64,000 nucleotides of DNA, taken from Salminus brasiliensis (Eukaryota > Chordata > Actinopteri > Characiformes > Bryconidae). The stretch covers positions 27,336,269 through 27,400,268 of the forward strand of contig NC_132892.1 of assembly GCF_030463535.1 (NCBI RefSeq). Reading direction: 5' to 3'. The translations under genes and the position numbers were made by a program. Shown here in pieces: positions 22,300 through 34,545 of the stretch (its first letter is position 1; each line of letters opens with the position of its first letter). The notes under the pieces are model-generated. The model did no database searches. It saw only the letters and a list, made by a program, of their open reading frames with translations, and had not been told where the DNA came from.

Positions 22300-24820
22300 T
22301 GTAACAATTATGCGACTTGACCACTAATGATTTCCGCTGAAAATGCAGGTTATAAGGTGTAAACAGGCTTGTTGTTGCCTCCAGCAATGCTGAGTGAGAA
22401 ACACATGCTTGCAACAGATGTGTTCTGCAGTAGTTTGGTTCTGCCGAATTCTTGCATGATGTAGTCCAGTAGATCAGCATTTCCCATTTTTACTGTTGAA
22501 ACAACTCTAGTATACCTGATCTCATCTCACCATCAAGTTCTTCAAACTTTGGAGAGAATCATCAATGTTGTCTGTAATCCAACAAACTGGAACTAAACTA
22601 TTTTGGTCAGAACAACGCCGGCCGTTTTTATTGGACACTGTAGCAGTGTGCAGCAATATAATCACAAATGCAGCTGAGAAGCACTCCGCTAGGTAAGCTG
22701 CTGACCAGGAGAAACTCTGTGGTCAATGGTTTTGCCATGTGCATAAACAGAGAGCCCTGTTTGCTGTCATGTTAAGAATGGGATGTGGTGATATTGAGGG
22801 GGTTCTTTGGGAATTGGTCTGGAAGCAGCATATCTGATGAGAAAGTCAGCTGTGTGTGTGTGTTTCCACTAGATCATTTTCTGTATATTAGCTGTATGCA
22901 TCTCTGGTCCTTCCTGTATCTCTGAGTGATAGAGCTGTTCCAGGAACAGGTTTGGCTCTTAAGTTCATCATCTAATGACCTCAGATGTATGGACCAGACA
23001 GAAGGCCCCTGGGTAGCGCTACATCTTTGATGTAATGGACACACATGGGCCACACAAAAGACCCCACTCCTAGATGGTGTTGTTTTACCAAAGCCCCCTT
23101 GGGGATCTGAGGTTTTTGGGGGGTTCAAAGAGTACCATAGCCTACCATGAAACAGTCTCAGTAGGCGGAGTGAAACTGGAGAGGCTTTTGGTGGCCATTC
23201 GGATCTTTGTCGCTGGAGGCACCTGGTGGGCAGTGGTGCGTTAGGTTGCTCCTTGTGTTGCATCAAAGTGCAAAAGAGACAAGATAGCAAAACACTACAC
23301 AGCATTAGGCAAAAGAGAATTCTGTAGTTTACTTTGTCCAAGAAGATGAGCTGGGAAAGAATGCATTTGTAGGATGAGCGTCGACTCAAACGTGACATTT
23401 CAACCTTACAAGCAACATCCACCTTGATTTTTATTCAGTTTCTAAATCCCAGCTGCCTTCCCTGAGAAAGCGGAGGCTTGGAAGCCTCAGATTGTATAGA
23501 TTTTAGATACATGCGTTTACGTTTGGTGGTCAGATGTGTCTACGCTTAGTTGCACAGCAATTATTACTGGTGTTGTTACTGGGGTTGTGCTGGGAGGGGT
23601 TTTGGTTGTTGAATGCATCTTGAAGAGACAGATGCTTTACAAATCCTATATCATGGCTCACATGCGTCTCAGACCATCTCCTATAGTGTTTTGAGTGATC
23701 GGATTTGTATCTGGTTTATAGGAGTCATGGGTGCTTTTACCCTTTCGTTTTTATATGGCTTGGTCTTATCCGGGTATAATCCTGATGCTCAAGACAGATG
23801 ACAAGGTATAAATGGGGTTAGAGAGGTACCCATTTTATGTAGTACATAATGCTAAACTGTAAAGTGCTCTAATATTGTCCTAACAAAAGAATTTGATCCT
23901 TTATCCTGTGTTATCCCTAAAATTAGCCTAAACACCTACATATCAACAGTGTTGTCCATTTCAACATGCATTAGGCTAATCCCACTTTTATATAATCTGC
24001 AGTGATATGATGGGACGGGATGGCACTGTCTATTGCATCATATATCTCACAGTAGAATGACTAGGCTAATCCTAGATCAGATTTTCTGCTGATATTACCC
24101 TGATATAGATACTCAGATACTGATATGCCACATCTAGTATTAGGGGAAACAGTTGGTATACTTGCAAATCTAGACAGTTGTAGACTGCTTCTGTTAGGGA
24201 AGTGAGATTTTAAGCTTCTTATTTGCTTATGAATGAGGGCACACACAATGGCAGGTGGCTTCTACGTTATGCTTTGTGTCAACAAGTGGGCTCAACTCCT
24301 TTAGCTTCTCTTGCCTTCTGTGCCAATCCACAGCGATCCTGAGGTCATGTGACAGGAAGTTGTCGCCTCAGAAGAGTTCTTATTTTTGCAGGGGTTAGCT
24401 AGCAATATGCAATTGGAATGTTACTAACTGGTCTTCACTTGAATTTGGTTATTAGCCAGTGAGACACAGGAATCGTTCTGGTATAGTCTTCTTCCCTGCA
24501 TTTCCTGAAAGTCAAAAGGTGAGAATTCCATGAGAAAGGAATTACACATCAACAGCAGTTTTCTGGAGGAAGGATGATCCATCCATACAGACAGGACATT
24601 GGTTAGTGAGTGATCGTCTCACATCTGATGCCTGTTTTATCTCCACTAAGGACAGTGATGGATAATGGGTTTAACAGCTAAGCCTTGCAGAAAAGAAACT
24701 GATAGGAAGAGACGGACAAGGGTTTGTTTTAAAGCTTTTTTACCAAATGTGGGACTACAAGCCATATCTCAATGGTAGGACTAAAATGTCCTCTTGGGGA
24801 CCAGTACAGGATTAGCTGGA
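22300..24820. other. raph1 intron, no exon recognised
   Basis: Includes the longest ATG-started frame in the window (23422 to 22874, minus strand, 182 codons). It has one hydrophobic stretch (ILFCLMLCSVLLSCLFC) and no family resemblance I can see. About one frame of that length is expected by chance in 64 kb. Confidence 0.5.
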
Positions 24821-24824
24821 TATA

Positions 24825-25290
24825 TGTTATATGGACAAAAGTATTGGGAAACCTGCTCATTCATTGTTTCTTTTGAAATCAAGGGAATTAAAATGTATCC
24901 TGCTTTTGGTGGAGAAACAGTCTGTAATGGCCAAGGTAAGCTATCTACTAGATTTTGGAGAAGCATTGCTGTGAGGATTTGATGATGATCACTACCTCAA
25001 CTCATCCCCAATTCTCCAAATAATCCCTAACTCTTTAACTCAAACCTAAAGTACTGGATGGAGCGCCATCATTCCAGAGAATACAGTTCCACTGCTCTAC
25101 AGCTCAATGCTGGGGGCTTTATACCCCTCTATCCCATGCCTGTCAATAAGTCTAGTGCCAATAGGTTAATGTTTAACTGCTTTAGAGAATCGTATTCTAT
25201 TGGCAGTACCTTTCTACAGGTACTAGACAAGCTATATGTGTACTCTTTTGCATATCTGTGTCAGTAATGGGTGCAACATAAAGTAGCTGA
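24825..25290 (+). mobile_element. Non-autonomous DNA element (GGACAAAAGTATTGG family)
   Basis: The left terminus ATATGGACAAAAGTATTGGG is present, followed by the family body (CATTCCAGAGAATACAGTTC, CTATTGGCAGTACC) to ATGGGTGCAACATAAAG. The right terminus is missing. Confidence 0.7.
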
Positions 25291-25299
25291 ATACACTGA

Positions 25300-26740
25300 C
25301 TAGATCTCTCTATCGCTCTCTCTCTCTCTCTTATAACTTGCTGAGATGTAGGACCTTCATAGAAGGAATTTTATAACCACTTATCTCAAAAGCAGAGTCT
25401 GTTTTGTATCCTAATAAATGTGAATTTAAGGCAGATGGATTAGCAGTCTTGAGATTCCATGTAGACATGCTTCCTGATTTCTGGTCCCAGAAGGAGCTTC
25501 TCCAAGCCATACATTCTACAGAACTGAAGAAAGTTGTTTTGAGTCCACCTGGAGCAGCTGCCAATGCCAAGCTAATGTCTGGCCCAGTGGGAAAGGGTAT
25601 GTAAGGTTTCCTTAATGAAGTTATGGCCAGGGCTGCTGGAAACCACTTCCTGCCTGCTTTCTGTAGTGTACATTCTTCTCCATGGCCATGTTTGACCCCT
25701 GGCGACCTCACTGATCTCACCATGACGACAGCCAGCTGGAATGGCCATTACGAAGGATCTTTCTCCTCCCAGAGTTCCCAGAGTTCGACATGTTCTCATG
25801 CTTGACAGCTGAGGATGAGAGGGTTCATTCTCAGTGTTCGTTCTCGAGAACTCTTGAGTGCGCTTTTTGAGAGTGGGTTTTGAGTGCAAGGACACACTTT
25901 AGCGTGCAAGGACAGAAAAACAGGCAGAATCGTCATTCTGGTGAAGCCTCTGATTCTGAACTTTGACCCTCTAAAGAAACACTTTGTTAAGCTTTGCTGA
26001 TGTGACATTTTTACATTAGAAATTTCAGAATTCAATTTTTAAATTCTGTGTAGCGATTTACAAGTTTAGAACCATTAAATACAATTTAATTTGCTAACTG
26101 TCCTCTGACCTTCATTCATTCACTCGATGATGACCATCTAACTTTAGGATCCACAGAGTCAACTGTAGGCATACAGTATATGCAATACTTGTGACTTGTT
26201 AATGCAAGGTCTGGAATCGCAGAGGCAGCACATCCAAATACTATGAACATTAGGTCTGTGTATGCAAAGACGGCAAACCCTCATTGACTGCATGAGGAGC
26301 AAATGATAAATATGTAAATTTGATTTGTCCATGAACTGTTCCTTTAACATCTCTTTCCTCATCTCGCAACCATTGTAAAAGCAAATAAACTGATTCCAGA
26401 TAGCACCACTGTGTTCAATCTTTGAACAGCCCAGATGTTTATCCTTCTCGCGTTAGTTTTCTACTTTATTGTTTCTTTGCTTTCTTTCTCTGTACGGCCT
26501 CTGCCTCACATTCCACTTCTCTCATATCACGTTCTTTAGAGAGTACTCTCGAAAAGTGGCTGCAGAGAGATTTGTAGTATGTGGCCACTGTGGTACAGAA
26601 AGATTTAAGTTTATGGAAAGTTTAGAATTGGAACGTATGGTATTGGTGCTCTTGTATGCAGTTTGAGAGCCTCTGGGCCTCCGAGAGTCAGTTTTCAAAG
26701 GGTATGTTTTTGTGTGTCGTCTGGAATAGTCTTCATCCAT
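25300..26740. other. raph1 intron, no exon recognised
   Basis: A (TC)n patch lies at 25310-25331. 25440-25830 is G+C-richer, with overlapping frames on both strands but no recognised protein. Confidence 0.45.
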
Positions 26741-26744
26741 ACAC

Positions 26745-26930
26745 CAATCAGCCATAACATTAATACCACCTGCCTGTTATTGAGTAGTCCCCGTTGAGCT
26801 GGAACACCCCACATAACCTGCCTAATGTTTTTGAGATGCTCTGAACTAGTTATCTAGCCATCACAGTTTGGCCCTTGTCAAAGTGGCTCAGATTCGTATG
26901 CTTGCCCATTTTTCCAGCTGAACAGTGAGA
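26745..26930 (-). mobile_element. Truncated Tc1-like element
   Basis: It reads ACCAATCAGCCATAACATTA then TACCACCTGCC, the terminus of the same Tc1 family as at 10730. It then jumps to the N-terminal part (CTAGCCATCACAGTTTGGCC, TTGCCCATTTTTCC). The centre is deleted and the far end is missing. Confidence 0.75.
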
Positions 26931-27224
26931 CCGACGTAATCATGTTTGTGATTTAAAAATGCTTAGAAAAAAACGTAATGTTAATTTATTCAACATTCAT
27001 TCAGTCTGTTTCAGTGAGGTTTGGTTAAAATCCTTGAGAAACAGACCCTTAGTGCTGTTTCTTGGTGAGTAGCTTAATGTAGAAAAGTGATGCTGTGTCT
27101 AGTTGCTAGTAGTTTACTAGTGTTCAGGGCAAAACTCATCACAGGTGCAATCCTAGCTGATCTTATACGCTCCGCTGTCTGAACACCGCTGCTTTCCACA
27201 CTGAATGTGTTTATTGCTGAGCTC

Positions 27225-27438
27225 TGTGCAGCGGTAAACATGCTGGTTGGTGCTACCACACCATGCTGGAGACCAGGGTTCAATTACTGGTCTGGGTGAC
27301 TATGCTGCGCTACACCAATGGGAGTCCTTAGGCAAGACTCCTAACACTACGCTGGCCCACCTTTGTATTATGAGTAACCTCGTAATTCACTCTGGATAAG
27401 TGTATAAATGTAAATACATGTATACAATAAAAAAAAAA
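27225..27438 (+). mobile_element. SINE with V-SINE-like tail
   Basis: A degenerate Pol III B-box-like GGTTCAATTAC lies near 27279. Next come TGGGTGACTATGCTGCGCTA, AGTCCTTAGGCAAGACTCCT and CACTCTGGATAAGTG, then an A-rich tail. These blocks are characteristic of widespread otophysan SINEs. Confidence 0.7.
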
Positions 27439-28004
27439 ATGTAAAATGTGCTGCAGCAGACATTTGTGGTCACAGGCTGAAAACCAGTGAGCGCTCTGTT
27501 GAATGATGCATATTCATACAGCTAGTTTTGGTAACCTGCTTGCTCCTGGTGAGGAATGACAAATGTATCTTTGTTCTGCTATTGGCTAGCTTCATTCTTG
27601 TTTCTTTTCCCCCAAACTTTAAACCTAATAGCTATCATTATTTACACTGCTATATGGTTATAAACCATACTTTTAATTTGTGTTTATTGCCCATGATTTT
27701 GGTTCAAGACAAGACGTCCAAACATCATCTGCAAATATTTCAAGAGCTTCTGATCCAGGAGCTCTGAAAGAGCTGTACGTAATGTAACTGCAGCTCGCTG
27801 AGTGTGAAATATAGCAAGAGCCTGTTTGTCTGTGTGTATGTTTTGAAATTTGTAATCGGTCATCCAGGGCCACCCTTGCAGCTCCAGCAGTAACAGAAAC
27901 ACAAGTTAAACATAGTGTTTTGAGCAGTAAACCGATAACTGGGACTAGACTAGTAAAGACTGAACTAGAATCAGATCAATGAATCCATTAGGAATGCATA
28001 ATGC

Positions 28005-28272
28005 ACACTAATAATAAAAGTGCTTCAAATGGTTCTTTGAGCAATGCCATAGAAGAACCACCATAGCTTCCTTAAGAACCCTATTCGTAATGGATAGCTT
28101 GAGTATGAAGAACCTTTGAATTGACTTCAGTTGAAGGTTCTTTAGATCTTTTAAATGGTCTTTTAAGCTAGCATTTAAGATCTCGATTATAAATATGGTT
28201 CTTTATAGCACCAAATGTGGTTTATCTGAAGCAACACTAATTTTAAAGCACCTTTATGTTTTTGAAAGTGTT
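28005..28272. repeat. Short TIR element of the CACTCTTAAAAA family
   Basis: Left AATAAAAGTGCTTCAAATGG and TTCTTTGAGCAATGCCATAG; right GCACCTTTATGTTTTTGAAA GTGT. The interior matches the copy at 41660. Confidence 0.65.
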
Positions 28273-28586
28273 CGCTTTTGAGTGGCAAAAAACTGGCCCA
28301 AGGCGAAACTCACTGTTCTGAGAACCTCCAGGCTAATATGATACTATTAGCAGTGCTACTGGATAAGTGTGTTTGTTGGCATTGCTGCGTGTGGGAACAG
28401 AACACAATGAGGGGAGAAAACTGTGAGTTTGTTGCTCTTGTTGTTTGTGTGAAGAGAATCTCAGGGCAGGGCACAGGGTTCTTGGCACACGTGTCATGTG
28501 ATTGGCGCTGGTTGAAGGTCTTTCTGTGTAATGTTGACTTTTCCCTCTCTGTCCATGTGACCTCGCCCTGCAATGAGCATCAGCAG

Positions 28587-28588
<2 letters not shown>

Positions 28589-28666
<78 letters not shown>
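28589..28666. repeat. (GT)39 microsatellite
   Basis: 78 uninterrupted bp. Confidence 0.98.
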
Positions 28667-28667
<1 letters not shown>

Positions 28668-29961
28668 TCATAAAAATGATGATTGGGGATCAGTATTTAG
28701 TGTTTGGCAAGTAGGGTAAAGTCAGAATACATGATGAGGCAACCTCATATTTGGGTTACTGCATCAGCGCTACTCTTAAAAAAGAAAAAGATGAATGAAT
28801 GAATGAAGGAAAGAAAAAGGGAAAAAACAGTGGTCACCCAGCAGGATTTCTCATGAAACTGGAGGAAGGAATTCTCCAGTGTTTTCCAGACTAATCTGCC
28901 ATGACCACACCTGTCAGATACTGTCCGATACCGTCAGTTATCACCAACAATAACTTCCTGGTACTTAGTAAAAGAACAGAACATCCGTGGACTTCAGATA
29001 CATTTAAAATAGATGCCAACAGGCAGTTCAGCACCGGCCCTTATACTCCTCTTACTAAGATGATTATTGTTTTTCTGCTAATTACCCATGACAAAAGTGT
29101 AATATTTCACAGTACATTTAAATATTTTAGTTTTACTTTAAATTAAATGGTCTTGTTTTACTATAAATGTTAATACTAGAGTATGACTGTTGGAGCACAA
29201 CTCATATGCAAAAAGATCCTTAATGGAACATTAATATTTAATAAAATACTACACATTACTATACTACATTTGAACATTTATTAAAATTCAGTCCGTAGGG
29301 CTGAGGTGTCCAGTTTTATTTGCTAAGAGCTTTGTGTGCACAGTCTTTGTGTTTGCCATCTTTGCATACACAGACCTAATGTTCATTGTATTTGGATGTG
29401 CAGTCTCAGCAATTCCTGACCTTGCATTCACAAGTCACATGTATTGCGCATACTGTATGCTTACAGTTGACTCTGTTGATCCTAAAATCTATCGAAGGAG
29501 CTGTGTACGTGAAAACAATTTCCGGTACTCTGTGAGCATTGGACCCCTAGCTTGTGATGGTTGACCATATACAGATGCTGTGAATAGAGATTGGTTGAAT
29601 GGTGAAGTAGTCCTAAAAGAAGAATGTGAGAACTGTCCAGTAGAAATGTTTCTTGACCTGCCTCCTTTTGAACAGTCTAGATGTTTTGGTCAGTAGTCAG
29701 CAAACTACGAACTCCTACTTTGTGAAATTAAACGCTACCAGAGAACATGGGGGTGTGTAGTCATATTTCCAGTGTACACACACACACACACGCACATGCA
29801 CACCCAGACACTTACACTTGCAGACTTTGAGCTGGTTCTTTGAAAGGAGCTTTGAACAGGCCAGCTGACACTGTTCGTGAGTCATGGTTTATCACAGCCC
29901 ACAGTCGTGGCCATACAAGAACAGTTTTGTTCCGCTTGGATGCGGTCTATTTGATGTTCAG

Positions 29962-29963
<2 letters not shown>

Positions 29964-30058
<95 letters not shown>
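29964..30058. repeat. (GT)47 microsatellite
   Basis: 95 uninterrupted bp, the longest perfect dinucleotide run in the window. Confidence 0.98.
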
Positions 30059-30059
<1 letters not shown>

Positions 30060-30099
30060 TTTACAAAGGGGGAGAAATGCATGCGAGCGCGAGCACACA

Positions 30100-33000
30100 C
30101 ACACTGGCTGCCTAATGGTGGCCAGACTCCTCAGTCACCTCTCTGTTAATCCCTGGACCACAGTGACAGCTGCTTTATTGTGTGGCTTCTCTAAATTACA
30201 CACCCATGTGCCAGACAGGACCATTGGGGCCTGTACTCAGGTCAGGCTCAGTGCTGGCACACACTGCCTCTCTGTGGGTCGCACGCTCATCCAGGATCAG
30301 CCAGCCATGATGAGCGGTGGTCTTGGCTGGCTGCGAGCGGGAAGGGTTCAGCTGTTGACTGGAGAGGGGCTTAACGTACACTAGAGGACCATATGCACCA
30401 GTGCTGATGTACAGCTTTAGCCTTCCGTGCCACAAATACATGCTATATGAGCATAATGGGCATAAAGAAGCTATAAAACCATTAATGCACCCCAAATGAT
30501 TGGCACTGATCCAACAACCAGCATCAGTATTGAGTTGCTATTAGCAGAAAATGCTGGAGTATGATTGCCCATATATGAACTAGGGTCTGACTTGTGTATC
30601 ATTGGCTGATATTGGTGACCCGAGACAGAAGCTCATCTGTTGCTGCAGTTTGGGGAGTTGGTCATCCGCTAGTCTTTCATCTGTGCCTACAAGATGCTTT
30701 TTGGCTGGATGTTTCTCATTGGTCGACTGTTCTCCGTCCAGCAGTGACACTGAGGGGTTTAATTACTCTTGTGTTCTGCAACGAACAAGATGAGCTGTTC
30801 TGCTGGCGTCTGGATGCGCATTTGTTTGATCTGCAACCTGAATACAAGAGCTCTGATTGGTCAACTTGATTTTACAGCATCTGTACAGACCAGAAAACAG
30901 AGCAAGCTCTAAATTGTCCAATGTCCATACAAAACAGCCTTGTGTGAAAAGGCCTTTAATCTGTGAATGATCAGAAAAGCTTTGCTTTTGCCATCATCAT
31001 ATCATTGGTTGTGTGTTCTGTGGAACAGTAGTGTGTGTTGAAGCTGAGTGAGCATTATGCAGTGATTTGATCGATCTGCTTTTGAGAATACTTGGCTAAC
31101 TATCCAGCTTGATGCATGATGTGTTATTCCCATCACGTACTTGCACAGTAGCTTAGTTTTGGTTATGTGGGAGGGGGTTTCACTTTGTGAATTTAATATT
31201 CAACCTCATTGTGGGTTATCTGACATGTTCATAATACCGCACCGTGGGGAAGGAAGCGAGTAAGCGAGCAAGAGAAAGAGAAGGGGAGAAAGAATAAGAG
31301 AAAAAGAGGGCCACTTCTTCATATTCGGCGTCACCGTGGGAAAATTCCATCTGCATGATTCCCTGTAATTCCCAGCATGTGTTTGTGTGTGGCTGCTCTT
31401 AGGCCGCAGCGAATCCTACAGCTCAGAATAGAGAATCCTACAGCTTGGAATGGAATCACAGTTTAATTGAATCCAGAGAGCAGCAGAGCCCTCAGAAAAA
31501 GAGACCACCATATAGTGCTGGGCGGTATTGGTAAAATTCAATATTATGATCAGGGTATCAAGTTTTATTTGTTTGTATTAATAACGTTTGTGAGGCCATG
31601 CTTACTGAGTCAAATAAACTTACAAACTAATCTTTATGTGCCAATCAAAATTAAAGTAACTTTACTAAACATAAACAAAGCCCCATTTTGTGAGCATTGA
31701 GGTTTGAGATTTCATGCATTCTTTTGCCTCTGCTCATGTGTTTAGTGCTGTCGTCATCAGCCAGCACATGCAGCACAACAAAACAACAGTGGAGGAGAAC
31801 AGCTGTAGAAACAGCTGTGACAACAGTCAGTGGAAGGGTGAAGAGTGAAGTTGGTATTTTGCTTTATATTTGGAGACATGAATCAGTTCAAGTGGTGTTG
31901 GGGACTGAGGCAATGTGCATAAATGTATTGTATTGTATGTGCCTGTGTGTCGTTTGAGGGACTGATTTGTTCACATTACAATTACAGGTCAGTTGCATTT
32001 ATGAAAATTTCTTTGATCATTTTTCTCAAACATTCCTTTGCAACATCAGTATCCCAGAGTGTAGGATAGGCTGTCCATACATTTTCTTGGGTTGAAGTAT
32101 TGTGATCCAAACAAAAGCAAATAGTTTTATAACAGTATAATTGCAGTATGAGTATGTTCTCGTTTTGCCCTGCCCCACAGTGAACTTCAGATTAACAGCA
32201 CTGATGGAAAGCTGTAATACACAACTTATCTTCAGTCTTGTCATGCAGGGAAGACTCGGGCCCTGCTGTCCTTGGGCTATATCCATCGTTTGGAAGAGTG
32301 CTGCTAATGCATGTTCAATACTAATGCATTTTGCTGCTTCTCTCCTTGGCTGTGATTATCTGCATTGATTGTAGTATTGACAATGTCCTTTTACAATGTC
32401 ATAGGCATTTGTAAAAGCACTTATGCTGTTAAAGAGCTTTGTTTTCTTGGCACTCCAGAGTTTTGGTGTTAAGCATTATGCATTGAACAGTGTGGAGAAC
32501 GAGGATTAAAGGCATGCTTTTTCAGCTTATTCTGTCTTTACTGTACATGGCATGTGGTCAGTTATACGGACAGATTTCGAATTCCTTGGGAAATAAAGGA
32601 AAAAACCTTAACTAAAGACATTTATCATAGCTGCTAATAGGCAGATGCTAGAGTAAATCTCATTTAAGTCAGGAAAGCTTAGACATCGCCTTAACTCTCT
32701 CTGTTGTTGTACGTCACATCAAAACGTCACATACCTTTTTCATCTCTTATCTCTTGTATAAATATCATTACTGTCTGTATGATTTCATTAATTTAATGGT
32801 GATGCATCCCAGATACAGACATACAGCATCTAGGTCAGTAGTCAGAAGGGATTGTACATTTGTACACTCACAAAAAGCTACATTAGATATAAAGGAGTGT
32901 GTGTGTGGGAGAAAGCGAGAATGCGTCTAAATGTATCCACAGTGGAGGCAGAGGTGTTGTGATTAGCATTCCTGCTGCAGTTTGTGCTGACTCACTGTGG

Positions 33001-33520
33001 AGAGTGGAGCTTCTCTCTTTGCTCTGTAAATCAATAAGTAGCCATCTGCTGGCTCTGGAGAGCAGCGCCCACTGCTAATGTGAGAGAAAGCAACTGTACT
33101 TTCTCTCTCTCTCTACCCCTCCCCCTCTGTCATTTGTTCTGAACTTCTCCCAGTTTAGCCTGGTGATAAGAGCATGGTTTTATTTTCTTTGATTTCACTT
33201 GTATGTAATTGGAACGAGTATTCAGTGTGTGTTTCTGTTCTATGTAGGGGTGGGCGATTATGTTTTATTGTATCATGATCAATTCTCATCAGTTATCATG
33301 ATGCACAATATGCTTTCATAATTATATCGTGGATATCGTCAGTACTTAAAGCACACTGACCAATATTTCATTACAGAGAGTAAAATTAGTCTTATTTCAT
33401 TGGATGTTAATTGTTATCAAATGTTGGCATTTTTTCAATCTGGCAGTTGTTCTTTACGTTGGGTCATGTTGAGCTTGTTTAAACCTGAGGTAAACATGCA
33501 TATACTTTTTACCTGATTCT
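30100..33520. other. raph1 intron, no exon recognised
   Basis: It contains terminal fragments of CTGGGCG-type elements near 31515 and 33245 and a GA-rich patch at 31255-31310. Paired ACGTCACAT half-CRE motifs lie at 32711-32719 and 32724-32732. An NF-E2/MARE-type TGCTGACTCA lies at 32985. None is proven functional. Confidence 0.4.
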
Positions 33521-33527
33521 GTTTGTT

Positions 33528-33985
33528 AGAGATGGGCCAATCAGTGTTTTGGGGGCTGAGGCCGATTGTCTTTCAGCTCAATCGGCTGATCACCAAAGCC
33601 TATACCTATTAACCTTTCCAGGCATTATTTGGTAATGCAGAAACGTTTAAACCTGTTAAACTCTGAGCACTTGTTGAGAGAGCTGTACATTCCCATGCCG
33701 AACAGCATTGTGGAGCTCAGTGTGGTCTGTTGTGCCTTTACTCTGCTCCCCCTACAAGGTAGTGAGGCTCCAACGCACCAGCTAACAGACGCCTGTGCCG
33801 GCCAACATCGCTGATGAGGGGAGAGCGTGGCATTTACCCACCACCGATGACAAAGTGGCCCGGCTTAGGATTTGAACTTGCAATCTCCGGGCCACAGTGG
33901 TAGTGCATTAGACTGCGGAGCCACTTGTAGCCTGACACCGGCCAATATCAATACATAGCTGATCTCTCCTTTTCTAATTGCTGTT
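33528..33985. repeat. Composite repeat with a tRNA-derived (SINE-like) segment
   Basis: On the minus strand, TGGCTCCGCAG (A-box-like, about 33924) and AGTTCAAATCC (B-box-like, about 33876) lie about 50 bp apart, in the order of a tRNA promoter. The flanks (GATGGGCCAATCAG and CCGGCCAATATCAATAC) resemble another element into which it may have inserted. Confidence 0.5.
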
Positions 33986-34439
33986 ACACTTGTCCCTAAA
34001 ATCTGTCCGCAGTGTGAGCAGATTAGATCGATTTTACTTTCCAGTGTAAAAAAGAAACCAAAAAAACCCCACCAACATTTACTTAATTTTAGTTTTACTT
34101 TCTGTAAAAAATGGTTTCTCGTTAAGGTGTGTCTGGCTCCGAAAGGCCCAGAAAAGTTGAAAGGAATCCTGTGGCTTCTACAGCGCAGTGCAACAATAGA
34201 TGGTTCTCACATTCTCGTAATTGCTCCATCAGAAAATGCAGAGCAACACACTCTGTTATACTGCCATCATGGAGTGTGTGCACACGCACATATATAAACA
34301 CATACACAGAACAAGGAAGATAGAAAGAAGCAGATATTCATGTTAATAATTACATGGATTAACACAAGACCAGTCTCTGACCACTTCAGATTATGATCAA
34401 ACCCCTCAAACCACACTGCATGTTAATGACGGGTGTAAA

Positions 34440-34545
34440 CATCCTAATTGTGTCAATTTGATGATGAGTTGACCAATAGAAATGCTCTAAAATGATGGTA
34501 ATATGGTAATAATTGGTTTTACTTTGACTTCCATTAAAAGATGAG
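34440..34545 (-). repeat. Weak copy of dispersed repeat R
   Basis: GATGAGTTGACCAATAGAAATGC is the degenerate reverse complement of the GCATTTCTATTGGTCCATTC part of the family. Confidence 0.45.

Noticed and set aside
21882..22304. 140-codon Leu/Phe/Ser-rich ORF resembling membrane segments
   Set aside because: Pyrimidine-rich repeats give hydrophobic codons in every plus-strand frame; three overlapping frames are open here.
22874..23422. 182-codon minus-strand ORF with a hydrophobic stretch
   Set aside because: No family resemblance, no splice context, and about one frame of this length is expected by chance in 64 kb on six frames.
29884..30384. 166-codon plus-strand ORF with a Cys-Val repeat
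   Set aside because: The Cys-Val run is the (GT)47 microsatellite and the flanks show no protein family.
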